Below, one piece after another: positions 36,251 to 44,887 of a DNA stretch of 64,000 nt. The notes under the pieces are model-generated. The model made no database searches. It was not told the DNA's origin and saw nothing but the letters and a program-made list of their open reading frames with translations. This stretch comes from Burkholderiaceae bacterium (lineage in GTDB: Bacteria > Pseudomonadota > Gammaproteobacteria > Burkholderiales > Burkholderiaceae_C): assembly GCA_030123545.1 (NCBI GenBank), contig CP126124.1, positions 806,001 to 870,000 of the forward strand. The letters run 5' to 3'. Position numbers and translations under genes: made by a program. Each line of letters opens with the position of its first letter. The first letter of the stretch is position 1.

Positions 36251-36622
36251 GCCGGTCGCCATGAAGACCAGGGTCGCGACCAGCGAGCGCATCGATCGGC
36301 GCCCGAGCCCGCACACTCCGTGCCCGCTGGTGCAGCCGGAGCCGAGCACGGTGCCGAAGCCGACCAGCAACCCGGCCGCGGCCAGCAGCGGCAGCGGCCG
36401 CGCCGGCGTCGCCGGCGCGTTCAGCACGATCGCCGCCGCCGCGCCGGCCAGCACCAGTCCGGCAACGAACGCGCGGCGCCAGCCTGCCTCGCCGCCGGCG
36501 CGCGCCAGCACGCCGGACGCGATGCCGCTGATGCCGGCGACCCGGCCCAGTGAGGCCAGCAGCAGCCAAGTGGCGAAGCCGATCAGCAGCCCGCCGGCCA
36601 GCGATTGCGCATACGAATACAT
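36212..36622 (-). CDS. YeeE/YedE-type sulfur transporter, first half
   Basis: A 136-residue membrane protein starting MYSYAQSLAGGLLIGFATWL, with about four hydrophobic segments. The family Cys motif is in VLGSGCTSGHGVCGLGRRS near residue 95. It is the companion of the gene at 35707; together they form a split YeeE/YedE transporter for sulfur compounds. ATG 36622 was chosen because GGAG lies upstream and the next in-frame Met lies in the divergent promoter region. It is divergent from the persulfide dioxygenase fusion with 73 bases between starts. Confidence 0.9.
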   Translation of the reverse strand: MYSYAQSLAGGLLIGFATWLLLASLGRVAGISGIASGVLARAGGEAGWRRAFVAGLVLAGAAAAIVLNAPATPARPLPLLAAAGLLVGFGTVLGSGCTSGHGVCGLGRRSMRSLVATLVFMATGVTTVFIAHLARG

Positions 36623-36695
36623 GGGTGGCTCCGGAAGCTCTAAACTGCTCGAAAGCATACTCTTTGCCCCGGCAGCGCAGCCCTTGGAGACCGTC

Positions 36696-37832
36696 ATGAC
36701 ACCGATTCAGCTGTTCGACCCTGCTTCATCGACCTACACCTATCTGCTGTTCGACGAGGCGACGCGCGACGCGCTGATCATCGATCCGGTCGACGTGCAG
36801 CTCGAGCGCGACCTGTCCATGCTGCGCCAGTACGGGCTGAAATTGCAGTGGACGGTCGAGACCCATGCGCACGCCGATCACATCACCAGCGCCGGATTGC
36901 TGGCCGAGCATGCCGGCGCCAAGACCGCCGCGCCGCAGGGTTGCGGCATCGGCACCGCGGCGGTGCAGCTGAAGGACGGCGACGTGCTGAAGTTCGGCGG
37001 CGAACGGATCACCGCGCTGCACACGCCGGGCCACACCGCGGGCAGCATGTGCTATCTGTGGAAGACGCCGCAGGGCGACCATGTGTTCACCGGCGACACG
37101 CTGCTGATCAACGGCTGCGGGCGCACCGACTTCCAGTCCGGCAGTTCCGAGGCGATGTACCGCAGCCTGACCGAAGTGCTGTTCGCGCTGCCCGAGGCCA
37201 CGCTGGTCTGGCCCGCGCACGACTACAACGGGCGCACCCATTCGACGATAGGCGCGGAAAAAGCCGGCAACGCGCGCGTGGCCGGCAAGACGCTGGAACA
37301 GTTCGTTGCCACGATGGCGGCGCTGCAACTGCCGCGGCCGAAGCGCATCGACGAGGCGGTGCCGGCGAACCTGAACTCCGGGCTGCGCCAGGACGCCGGC
37401 GCACCGGGCCTGCCCGCGGCGGACGACGCACCGCGGCCGGCCGAGGGCTATGCGGGCGACGTGTCGCCGCCGCTCGCCTGCCGCTGGTGGCAGGAGGGCA
37501 GCGCGGTGCTGGTCGACGTGCGCACCGACGCGGAACGTGAGTGGGTCGGTTTCGTGCCGGGCGCGGTGCCGTTGGCGTGGAAGCAGTGGCCCGGCATGGC
37601 GCTGAACGCCGGCTTCGACGCCGGGCTGAAAGAGGCGGTGCCGTCCGGCAAGAAGGTGCTGCTGTTGTGCCGCAGCGGCGTGCGCTCGATCGCCGCGGCC
37701 CGGCGCGCGACCGAACTGGGCATGCAGGCGTACAACATCCTCGAAGGCTTCGAGGGCGATCCCGACGACCAGGCGCACCGCGGCCGAAGGGGCGGCTGGC
37801 GACTACGCGGGTTGCCTTGGCGGCAATCTTGA
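36696..37832 (+). CDS. Persulfide dioxygenase-rhodanese fusion (ETHE1-like)
   Basis: 378 residues. The N-terminal metallo-beta-lactamase domain of ETHE1 type has metal ligands in THAHADHITSAG (HxHxDH), HTPGHTAGSM, FTGDTLLINGCGRTDF and VWPAHDYNGRTHSTIG. The C-terminal rhodanese domain (from about residue 260) has the active loop LLCRSGVRS with its Cys. Such fusions oxidise glutathione persulfide to sulfite and transfer sulfane sulfur. Together with the divergent YeeE pair, it forms a sulfide/sulfane-sulfur detoxification module. GGAG precedes ATG 36696. A hairpin terminator follows within five bases of the stop. Confidence 0.92.
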   Translation: MTPIQLFDPASSTYTYLLFDEATRDALIIDPVDVQLERDLSMLRQYGLKLQWTVETHAHADHITSAGLLAEHAGAKTAAPQGCGIGTAAVQLKDGDVLKFGGERITALHTPGHTAGSMCYLWKTPQGDHVFTGDTLLINGCGRTDFQSGSSEAMYRSLTEVLFALPEATLVWPAHDYNGRTHSTIGAEKAGNARVAGKTLEQFVATMAALQLPRPKRIDEAVPANLNSGLRQDAGAPGLPAADDAPRPAEGYAGDVSPPLACRWWQEGSAVLVDVRTDAEREWVGFVPGAVPLAWKQWPGMALNAGFDAGLKEAVPSGKKVLLLCRSGVRSIAAARRATELGMQAYNILEGFEGDPDDQAHRGRRGGWRLRGLPWRQS

Positions 37833-37836
37833 ACCA

Positions 37837-37876
37837 CCCCCAGGCTGCGCGACACGCAGTGCGCGAAGACTGGGGG
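37837..37876. terminator. Hairpin between convergent genes, carrying an 18-bp repeat
   Basis: CCCCCAG (37837-37843) pairs with CTGGGGG (37870-37876), and an inner CTGCG/CGCAG pair gives a branched stem. It sits between the convergent persulfide dioxygenase and response-regulator genes. Its loop contains GCGACACGCAGTGCGCGA, found also at 10653. No T-run follows. Confidence 0.5.
37849..37866. repeat. 18-bp sequence identical to 10653-10670
   Basis: Exact second copy of GCGACACGCAGTGCGCGA, lying inside the intergenic hairpin. The G-run that follows is also similar at both sites, so the shared unit is probably longer but imperfect. Confidence 0.65.
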
Positions 37877-37878
37877 AG

Positions 37879-38856
37879 TTACTTAACCTCTCGGCGCGGC
37901 TGTCGGGCAAGCCATTGGTTGTAGCTGCTGGCCATGTCAGGGGCGTGCGCGGCATCGACCTGGAACAGCGCGCCGAGCAGGGACTGCTCATGGCCGATCG
38001 GCCGCGCCAGCCCGAGCTCGGGTTTGCCGCTGCGGCCCAGCGCCAGCGCCAGTTCCGGGTCGGCGAGCTTCTTGCCGGCCTGGATGTCGGCCACGCCCTG
38101 GCTGGCGATGCCGGCCATGCGCGCGAGACCGGCGAGTTCATCGAGCGCACTGACCGGCTCTAGCTGCAGCCAGCTCACGTGCCCGTTCGCGTCACGCCCG
38201 AGCACGCCGAAGGGACGGCCGATCGCGACGTATTCGACCCAGCGCTCGGCGGCGAACGTGGCGAGGTCGCGCGCGATCGACGGCACGCGCAGCAGCGCGT
38301 TCTGGCTCTTGGTCAGCGTCGCGCGCCAGATCTGCGAATGGCGTCCGCTGGCATTCGCGTACAGGCGCTGCAGGATTTCGATCAGCCGGCGCGGAATGTC
38401 CGGCGTCTGCTTCGGGATGAACTGCTCGATCAGGCCGCGGTTGAAAGCGTCCACCGCGATCTGCTCGTCGGCCTGGCCGGTCAGCAGCACGCGCTGGCCC
38501 GGCCAGTCGACCAGCTCGCTCAAGGCCTGCAGGCCGTCCATGCCCGGCATCGAATAGTCGACCACGCAGACCTGGGTCAGCCCATAGCGCTCGGCGTGAG
38601 CGCCCCAGTAGCGCAGGATCTGCGCGATCAGCGGCGCGCCGCCGGTGCGCGCGCTCTCGATCATCTCCTGCTGGGTCCAGGCGTCGGCATCCCACAGCGG
38701 CGGTTCCTGCTGCAGCTGGTTGATGCAGTCCTGCGGCCGGCGGAACAGCCGCACGTTCCAGTTCTCCGGCATCACCAGCGCCAGCATCGCGAGATAGTCG
38801 GGATCATCGTCCAGGAACACGAAGGTCCCCGGGGACTGATACAACGGAAAACTCAT
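37879..38856 (-). CDS. Atypical response regulator with enlarged receiver domain
   Basis: 325 residues. A receiver domain is recognisable: acidic triad FLDDDPD (Asp 16-18), phosphoacceptor Asp100 in VVDYSMPGMDG, Thr126 in LLTGQAD and Lys149 in FIPKQ. The distance from the acidic triad to the phosphoacceptor is about 84 residues rather than the usual 40-45, because of a Trp/Gln-rich insert at roughly 50-92. The C-terminal 170 residues lack HTH, GGDEF, EAL or HD motifs that I recognise, so the output is unknown. No histidine kinase gene is adjacent. ATG 38856 gives the natural start of the receiver fold. Confidence 0.8.
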   Translation of the reverse strand: MSFPLYQSPGTFVFLDDDPDYLAMLALVMPENWNVRLFRRPQDCINQLQQEPPLWDADAWTQQEMIESARTGGAPLIAQILRYWGAHAERYGLTQVCVVDYSMPGMDGLQALSELVDWPGQRVLLTGQADEQIAVDAFNRGLIEQFIPKQTPDIPRRLIEILQRLYANASGRHSQIWRATLTKSQNALLRVPSIARDLATFAAERWVEYVAIGRPFGVLGRDANGHVSWLQLEPVSALDELAGLARMAGIASQGVADIQAGKKLADPELALALGRSGKPELGLARPIGHEQSLLGALFQVDAAHAPDMASSYNQWLARQPRREVK

Positions 38857-38938
38857 GGCTGCGGGCGTTCTGTTGCGCTCGTCTCGGTCATGCAATATTT
38901 GTAACACGCATGTCGCCGGCTGGCAATACAACTTCCGA

Positions 38939-40429
38939 TTACGTTGCGCGCAACGGAACGCCGCCTGCCATCGATTCCGCAGGCTGCGCGGCGTCGGCCG
39001 GCGCGCGCCGCAGCACGCCGGATGCAGCCTGCTCGTATGAGGCGGCCAATCGCAGCAGTTCCAGGTCCGCCTGCGGGCGCCCGATCAGCTGCAGCCCCAT
39101 CGGCAGGCCGGCTGCGCTGAACCCGGCCGGCACGCTGATGCAGGGCAGGCCGGCCAGCGTCGCGTAGATCACCACTTCCATCCAGCGGTGGTAGGTGTCC
39201 ATTGCGACGACTTTGCTGCCGGTGTCGATCTGTTGCGGCCAGCGCAGCGCGGCGTCGAACGGCCAGACCTGCGCGGTCGGCAGCGCCAGAAAGTCGTAGC
39301 GCTCGAACAATCCCCGCATCGCCTGGTAGAACGCGGTGCGCTCGGCACTGGCGTGCAGCAGTTCGGCGCCGGTGAGGCTGCGCGCCTGGTCGTATTCCCA
39401 CAGCGCCTCGGGCTTGATGCGCGCGCGGTTCTTCGCGTCGAGCAGGAACGGCGCGATGCGCGACGCGATCAGCGCGCGCCGCCACACCAGCCAGGTCTGC
39501 CAGACGGCGTCCGGCGCCACCGGGAGCGACGCCGGCTCGACTACGCAGCCTTGGTCCGAAAGCCGCGCCAGCGCCTGTTCGCACACCGGCAGGATGCCCG
39601 GCTCCATCGCCAGATGGCCGCCGAGGTCGCCAAGCCAGGCGATCTTCCGACCCTTGGGGTCGAAATCGAGCGGAGCGCGGAACTGCTCTGCACTTTGCGC
39701 TATCGAAAGTGGAGCAGACGGATCGTGGCCGGCCTGCACCGACAGCAACAGCGCAAGGTCGCGCACGCTGCGCCCCATCGGCCCTTCGGTGCCGAGCTGC
39801 GCGATCCACACGTCGGGAGCAGGCGCCATCGGCACCCGCCCCTGCGACGGCCGCATGCCGAACACGTTGTTCCACGCGGCCGGGTTGCGCAGGCTCCCCA
39901 TGAAGTCCGAGCCGTCGGCCACCGGCAGCAGGCGCTGCGCCAGCGCCACCGCCGCGCCGCCGCTGGAGCCGCCGGCGGAGCGGCTCGGGTCGTACGCGTT
40001 GCGCGTGACGCCGAACACCTCGTTGAAGGTGTGCGAACCCAGGCCGAATTCCGGCGAATTGGTCTTGCCGAGCACGATGCAGCCGGCCGCCTTCATGCGC
40101 CGTGCCATCAGTCCGTCCTCCCTGGGCACGAAGCGGCGCATCAGCGGCGAGCCGAGCGTGGTCGGGATGCCGGCGCTGTTCGACAGATCCTTGATCGCCT
40201 GGGGCATGCCGTGCATCCAGCCCATCGACTCGCCGCGCGCGAGCTGCGCGTCACGCAAATCGGCCTCGCGCAGCAGCAACTCCGGCGGCTGCAGGCTGAC
40301 GATCGCGTTGAAGCGCGGATTGACCGCGGCGATGCGCGTCAGATAGGCTTGCATCGTGTCGCGGCACGACAGCTCGCGCGCGTGGATCGCGCGCGACAGG
40401 TCGTTGGCCGACAGTTCGGTGATGTCCAT
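38939..40429 (-). CDS. Amidase (amidase signature family)
   Basis: A 496-residue AS-family hydrolase. The catalytic Lys is in AIKDLSNSAGIPTT near residue 80, and the Ser-cisSer pair in SAGGSSGGAAVALAQRLLP near 150-170. Then GSDFMGSLRNPAAWNNVFGM appears where most members have GSDxGGSIRxPA; here Met replaces the first Gly of that segment. It hydrolyses carboxamides to acids and ammonia. The start ATG 40429 is supported by the conserved opening DITELSANDLSRAIHARELS. It is divergent from coaX. Confidence 0.92.
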   Translation of the reverse strand: MDITELSANDLSRAIHARELSCRDTMQAYLTRIAAVNPRFNAIVSLQPPELLLREADLRDAQLARGESMGWMHGMPQAIKDLSNSAGIPTTLGSPLMRRFVPREDGLMARRMKAAGCIVLGKTNSPEFGLGSHTFNEVFGVTRNAYDPSRSAGGSSGGAAVALAQRLLPVADGSDFMGSLRNPAAWNNVFGMRPSQGRVPMAPAPDVWIAQLGTEGPMGRSVRDLALLLSVQAGHDPSAPLSIAQSAEQFRAPLDFDPKGRKIAWLGDLGGHLAMEPGILPVCEQALARLSDQGCVVEPASLPVAPDAVWQTWLVWRRALIASRIAPFLLDAKNRARIKPEALWEYDQARSLTGAELLHASAERTAFYQAMRGLFERYDFLALPTAQVWPFDAALRWPQQIDTGSKVVAMDTYHRWMEVVIYATLAGLPCISVPAGFSAAGLPMGLQLIGRPQADLELLRLAASYEQAASGVLRRAPADAAQPAESMAGGVPLRAT

Positions 40430-40450
40430 CCAGATCCCTCGTACGCCGGC

Positions 40451-40479
40451 GCGACATGGCGCGGTGCATTGGGGATAAT
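40451..40479 (+). promoter_or_regulatory. Predicted promoter of coaX
   Basis: GCGACA (40451-40456) and GATAAT (40474-40479) are 17 bases apart and about 24 bases upstream of the coaX ATG. The -10 is five of six and the -35 four of six to the sigma70 consensus. It lies in the divergent gap between the amidase and coaX. Confidence 0.45.
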
Positions 40480-40502
40480 GCGCGAAATTTTCGCCAAGCG
40501 CC

Positions 40503-41285
40503 ATGACGTTTCTCGCTATCGACGTAGGCAACACCCGGCTCAAGTGGGCGCAGTACCGAGCGGCGCGGCCGCATGAGCCGCCGATGGCGTACGGCGCCGA
40601 ATTCCTCGAGAACATCGACCGGCTCGCCGAAGGCGCGTGGCGCGAGCTGCCGGCGCCGGCGCGGATGCTCGGCTGCATCGTCGCCGGCGACGCGGTCAAG
40701 TACCGGGTGCAGGAACAGCTCGATATCTGGGACGTGAGTCCGCAGTGGGTGATCCCGCGCGACGAAGAGGCCGGGCTCGTGAACGGCTACGACTACCCGA
40801 CGCGGCTCGGCGCGGACCGCTGGGTCGCGATGATCGCCGCGCGCTGCCGCATGCAGGCGCGGATGGCGGCGCAGGGCGGCGCGCCCAGGCCGCTGGTGGT
40901 CGCGATGATCGGCACCGCGGTCACGGTCGAGGCGGTCGACGCGGGCGGGCGCTTTCTCGGCGGCTTCATCCTGCCCGGCCACGGCATCATGCTGCGCGCG
41001 CTCGAATCGGGCACCGCCGGCCTGCACGTGCCGACCGGCGAGGTGCGCGAATTCCCGACCAACACCAGCGATGCGCTGACCAGCGGCGGCACCTACGCGA
41101 TCGCCGGCGCGATCGAGCGCATGGTCACCCACGTGCGCCGGCATTGCGGCGCCGAGCCGATGTGCGTGATGACCGGCGGCGCCGCGTGGAAGATGGCGCC
41201 GGTGATGCCGCAGGCGTTCGAACTGGTCGACAACCTGATCTTCGACGGCCTGCTCGAGATCGCCGCGCGCCGCTTCGCCGAGTAG
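40503..41285 (+). CDS. coaX: Type III pantothenate kinase
   Basis: A 260-residue ASKHA-fold kinase that phosphorylates pantothenate in the first step of coenzyme A synthesis. The phosphate motif is AIDVGNTRLKWAQY at the N-terminus, GADRWVAMIAARCR is the pantothenate-site segment, and VVAMIGTAVTVEAVDAGGRF the second phosphate motif, in which Ile takes the place of the more usual Asp. GGFILPGHGIMLRAL follows. Type III enzymes need a monovalent cation and resist CoA feedback. The gene is often next to birA in related genomes, but here it stands alone, divergent from an amidase. Confidence 0.93.
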   Translation: MTFLAIDVGNTRLKWAQYRAARPHEPPMAYGAEFLENIDRLAEGAWRELPAPARMLGCIVAGDAVKYRVQEQLDIWDVSPQWVIPRDEEAGLVNGYDYPTRLGADRWVAMIAARCRMQARMAAQGGAPRPLVVAMIGTAVTVEAVDAGGRFLGGFILPGHGIMLRALESGTAGLHVPTGEVREFPTNTSDALTSGGTYAIAGAIERMVTHVRRHCGAEPMCVMTGGAAWKMAPVMPQAFELVDNLIFDGLLEIAARRFAE

Positions 41286-41310
41286 CAGCGGTGCGCTGCG
41301 GTCGGCGCGC

Positions 41311-42408
41311 TCAGGCGGTAAGTCCGTGCACCGCCTGCAGCAGCGCCTCGCGCGCCTGCGCGACGATGCGTTCCTTCCAAGCGTCGGTGTCGGTGTAGAA
41401 CGCGTTCAGCATCTGCTGCTTGATCGCGCGCGCCTGATCAAACGGTGCGCCCGGGTGCAGCTGCAGCCACTGTTCGGCGCGCATCGCCTGCATCACCTCC
41501 AGCATCGGCTGCGTGCCGTATTCGAGCGCGATGCCGGTGTACTCGGCTTGCGGGCATTCCTCGCCGACCGCATACCACATCAGGCCGGTGAGGTAGGCCG
41601 AGGTCGACGAGCCGTCGTAGATCGAAGTCACCGGCGTCGCGCCGCCGCCGTCCCACCAGGTGCGCGCACGCGCGACCGCGACCGCGTCGTCGGGCCCGGC
41701 GTAGATGCGCTCGCCGACGCCGTTGGGCCCGAGGCCCGTGTGCAGGTCGATCCACGCGATGCGCTTTGCGCGCCGGCCGTACGCCTGCAGCACGCGGCGC
41801 ACGGTGCGGTTGCTCCAGGTCGGCTCGGTGCCGCCGAAGAACAACCCGTCCGGAAACTCGTGCTGGCCGCGCGAGATCGCCCCCTGGTAGTACGGCATTC
41901 CGCGCTCGGCGATCATGCGCTCGATCGCCGCGCGGTTCTCGTCGGGCGGCGGCCACTGCTCGGGCAGCAGCAGCGGCGCGAGTTCGCGGTACGCCTCGTT
42001 CACCGGCAGCGGCTGGGAAAAGTCGTGGAAGTTGCGGTTCAGATCGACGTTCTCGTGCGTGACGCGCCGGATGTGCGAGAACCCGTACGGATTGAGCGCA
42101 TGCACGTACAGCACCGCGACGCCGCCGGCCTTCGCCGCGGCGCGCCAGTCGGCGTCGTGCAGCGCATGCACCTGCACGCCGCTGCCGCAATAGCCCTCGA
42201 CGCCGTGGCAGGCGCTCGAGACGATCAGCAGGCGCTCGCTGTCGGACGGGCCGTCGAGCGCGACGTCCGTCGCCAGCACTTCGCCGTCGCGGCCGGGCAG
42301 CGGATGCTGGTGCGATTCGTTCGGCAGCCCCGCGGTCGCGACCGCTTCGAGGAACTTGATGCGCGCCTTCGCGTAGCTCGGCGAGAACGCCTCGATGACG
42401 CCGATCAT
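41311..42408 (-). CDS. M14-type metallopeptidase, DUF2817 family
   Basis: 365 residues. Zn ligands are visible in SSACHGVEGYCGSGVQ (HxxE) and WIDLHTGLGPNG; the substrate-binding NPYGFSHIRRVTHENVDLNR and the general base Glu in ALEYGTQPMLEVM complete the carboxypeptidase-like site. No signal peptide is present. ATG 42408 overlaps the stop of the upstream M20 gene (ATGA), so the two peptidases are translationally coupled and may act in sequence on the same peptide or amide (inference). Confidence 0.9.
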   Translation of the reverse strand: MIGVIEAFSPSYAKARIKFLEAVATAGLPNESHQHPLPGRDGEVLATDVALDGPSDSERLLIVSSACHGVEGYCGSGVQVHALHDADWRAAAKAGGVAVLYVHALNPYGFSHIRRVTHENVDLNRNFHDFSQPLPVNEAYRELAPLLLPEQWPPPDENRAAIERMIAERGMPYYQGAISRGQHEFPDGLFFGGTEPTWSNRTVRRVLQAYGRRAKRIAWIDLHTGLGPNGVGERIYAGPDDAVAVARARTWWDGGGATPVTSIYDGSSTSAYLTGLMWYAVGEECPQAEYTGIALEYGTQPMLEVMQAMRAEQWLQLHPGAPFDQARAIKQQMLNAFYTDTDAWKERIVAQAREALLQAVHGLTA

Positions 42409-43622
42409 GCCTGGGCTCCCGCGCGCGGGGTCTTCAGCCATTCTTCGGCGAGCCGCACCCAGTAGGTCGCGCCCAGCGGGATCAGGTCGTCGTTGAAGTC
42501 GTAGCTGGCGTTGTGCAGCATGCACGGGCCGGCGCCGTGGCCGATCGCGCGGTGCGTGCCGTCGCCGTTCGCGATGAAGCAGTACGCGCCGGGCTTGACC
42601 TGCAGCATGTAGGCGAAGTCCTCGGCGCCCATGGTCGGCTCCTGCTCGATCACGTTGTCGGCGCCGACGATGTCCTGCATCACGCGGCGCGCGAACTCGG
42701 CCTCGGCGGCGGAATTGATGGTGGGCGGGTAGTTGCGCACGAACTCGAAGTCGCAGCTCGCCTCGTGCGCCGCGCAGGTGTGCTCGGCCACCTGCTTCAT
42801 GCGCCTCTCGATCAGGTCCAGCACCTCGTACGAGAAGGTGCGCACCGTGCCCTGCAGCTCGCAGCTGTCGGGCACCACGTTGGTGGCCTCGCCCGCGTGG
42901 ATCATCGTGACCGACAGCACGCCGGCCTCGACCGGCTTCTTGTTGCGGCTGATGATGCTCTGCAAGCCCAGCACCAGCTGGCAGGCGATCGGCACCGGGT
43001 CGATGCCCATGTACGGCAGCCCGGCATGGCTGCCCTTGCCGCGGATGGTGATCTTGAACTCGTTGCTCGACGCCATCACCGGCCCCGCGCTCACCGCGAA
43101 CTTGCCGACGTCGCTGCCCGGCCAGTTGTGCATGCCGAACACCGCCTCCATCGGGAACTTCTCGAACAGGCCGTCCTTGATCATCTCGCGCGCGCCGCCG
43201 CCGCCTTCCTCGGCCGGCTGGAAGATCAGGTAGACCGTGCCGTCGAAATTGCGGTGCTTCGCGAAGTGCTGCGCCGCGGCGAGCAGCATCGCGGTGTGGC
43301 CGTCGTGGCCGCAGGCGTGCATCTTGCCGACGTTCTTGCTCGCATGGTCGAAGGTGTTGAATTCGGTCATCGGCAGCGCATCGATGTCGGCGCGCAGCCC
43401 GACCGCGCGGCCGCTCTTGCCGCCGTCGCGCCCGTGCACGATGCCGACCACGCCGGTCGTGCCCATGCCGCGGTGGATGGCAATGCCCCATTCGGTGAGT
43501 TTTTGCGCAACCAGGTCGGCGGTGCGCACCTCCTGGAAGCACAGTTCCGGATGCGCGTGGATGTCCCTGCGGATCTTGGCGATGCCCGCGGCCTCGGTGA
43601 CGATCGAATCGATGACTTTCAT
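42405..43622 (-). CDS. M20-family amidohydrolase (hippurate hydrolase-like)
   Basis: A 405-residue di-metal hydrolase. Metal-binding motifs are KMHACGHDGHTAMLLAAAQH near residue 100, QPAEEGGGGAREMI, and GMHNWPG; the dimerisation/lid domain lies between roughly 190 and 310. This is the HipO/IAA-amino-acid hydrolase type, which removes N-acyl or N-aroyl groups from amino acids. ATG 43622 is fixed by GGAG eight bases upstream. It is coupled to the DUF2817 peptidase downstream. Confidence 0.92.
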   Translation of the reverse strand: MKVIDSIVTEAAGIAKIRRDIHAHPELCFQEVRTADLVAQKLTEWGIAIHRGMGTTGVVGIVHGRDGGKSGRAVGLRADIDALPMTEFNTFDHASKNVGKMHACGHDGHTAMLLAAAQHFAKHRNFDGTVYLIFQPAEEGGGGAREMIKDGLFEKFPMEAVFGMHNWPGSDVGKFAVSAGPVMASSNEFKITIRGKGSHAGLPYMGIDPVPIACQLVLGLQSIISRNKKPVEAGVLSVTMIHAGEATNVVPDSCELQGTVRTFSYEVLDLIERRMKQVAEHTCAAHEASCDFEFVRNYPPTINSAAEAEFARRVMQDIVGADNVIEQEPTMGAEDFAYMLQVKPGAYCFIANGDGTHRAIGHGAGPCMLHNASYDFNDDLIPLGATYWVRLAEEWLKTPRAGAQA

Positions 43623-43819
43623 GAGGGTCTCCTTGATTGGCGAGTGTAGGCGGAGCAGACGGACCGCGCCAGCGACGCCCGGAGGCGCCCAGAGGCGCCG
43701 TCCCGGGCCGCGATGCCGCAGAATGCACGGCGATGAGCGCCTGCCGCATGAACGACGCCCGCCTGCCGGCCGATGCGGCGCAGCCGCACCGGCCACGCGC
43801 GCCGCGCACCGCCCGCGCC

Positions 43820-44887
43820 ATGCGGGCCGCCCGTCTTGCGGCGCTGCTGGCCTTGCTGCTCGGCCTGGGCGGCTGCGCGAACCTCGGCTACTACTGGCAG
43901 TCGGTCAGCGGCCACCTGCAGCTGATGCGCTCGGCCAGGCCGGTGAGCGAATGGCTGGCCGACCCGGCGACGCCGCCGGCGCTCAAACGCCGGCTGGAAC
44001 TGGCCCAGCGCATCCGCCGCTACGCGGTGACCGCGCTCGATGAGCCCGACAACGCCAGCTACCACCGCTACGCCGACCTGCACCGCAGCGCCGCGGTCTG
44101 GAACGTGGTGGCCGCGCCCGAGTTCTCGCTGACGCTCAAGACCTGGTGCTTCGTCGTCGTCGGCTGCGTCAGCTACCGCGGCTACTACGACGAGGCGGCG
44201 GCGGAGCGCGAGGCTGCGGGGCTGGCGGCCGACGGGCTGGAGGTCAGCGTCTATGGCGTGCCCGCGTATTCGACGCTGGGCTGGATGAATTGGGCCGGCG
44301 GCGACCCGCTGCTGAACACCTTCATCGACTACCCCGACGGCGAACTGGCGCGCATCATCTTCCACGAGCTCGCGCACCAGGTGCTGTACGTGCCGGGCGA
44401 CACGGTGTTCAACGAATCGTACGCGACCACGGTCGAGCGGCTCGGCGCGGCGCAGTGGCTGGTCGACGAGGGCACGCCGGCCGAGCGCGAGCAGTACGCG
44501 CGCGTCGAGGCGCGGCGCAGCGCATTCCGCGCGCTGACGATGGCGACGCGCGCCGAGCTTGCGCAAATCTATGCATCATTCGGGCCTGAAGCCGTTGACC
44601 GGTCTGCGGAGTTAGCTATGAAAAAAGAAGCGATGAAGAATTTTCGCCAGCGCTACGCCGAGCTGAAGTCGTCCTGGGGCGGCTACGCCGGCTACGACCG
44701 CTGGGTCGCCGGCGCGAACAACGCCGCGTTCGGCGCGCTCGCCGCGTACGACACGCTGGTGCCCGACTTCGAGGCGCTGTTCGCGCACGAGGGGCGCAGC
44801 TGGCCGCGCTTCTTCGCCGCGGTGAAAAAATTGGCGAAGCTGCCCAAGGACGAGCGCAACAAAGCGCTGGAGGCCTACCGTGGCTGA
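43820..44887 (+). CDS. Predicted zinc aminopeptidase lipoprotein (COG4324)
   Basis: About 355 residues. The N-terminus MRAARLAALLALLLGLGGC is a lipoprotein signal with lipobox LGGC. The zinc motif HELAH is in IIFHELAHQVLYVPGD near residue 190, followed by FNESYATTVE with a probable third ligand. The start is uncertain: upstream Met codons at 43733 and 43748 are in frame, but 43820 gives the cleanest signal peptide and none has a good ribosome site. Residues about 249-275 are encoded by an AT-rich tract that looks like a dispersed repeat. The stop overlaps the next gene by eight bases. Confidence 0.88.
   Translation: MRAARLAALLALLLGLGGCANLGYYWQSVSGHLQLMRSARPVSEWLADPATPPALKRRLELAQRIRRYAVTALDEPDNASYHRYADLHRSAAVWNVVAAPEFSLTLKTWCFVVVGCVSYRGYYDEAAAEREAAGLAADGLEVSVYGVPAYSTLGWMNWAGGDPLLNTFIDYPDGELARIIFHELAHQVLYVPGDTVFNESYATTVERLGAAQWLVDEGTPAEREQYARVEARRSAFRALTMATRAELAQIYASFGPEAVDRSAELAMKKEAMKNFRQRYAELKSSWGGYAGYDRWVAGANNAAFGALAAYDTLVPDFEALFAHEGRSWPRFFAAVKKLAKLPKDERNKALEAYRG
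44566..44645 (-). repeat. AT-rich dispersed repeat R6 inside the aminopeptidase gene
   Basis: Within the coding sequence, AATCTATGCATCATTCGGGC, then CTGAAGCC, then GAGTTAGCTATGAAAAAAG repeats the motif order of intergenic copy R3 (GGGC..AAGCCC..GTTAGCTA..AAAAA). It is AT-rich compared with the surrounding gene and is read through in frame, encoding roughly YASFGPEAVDRSAELAMKK. Confidence 0.5.
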
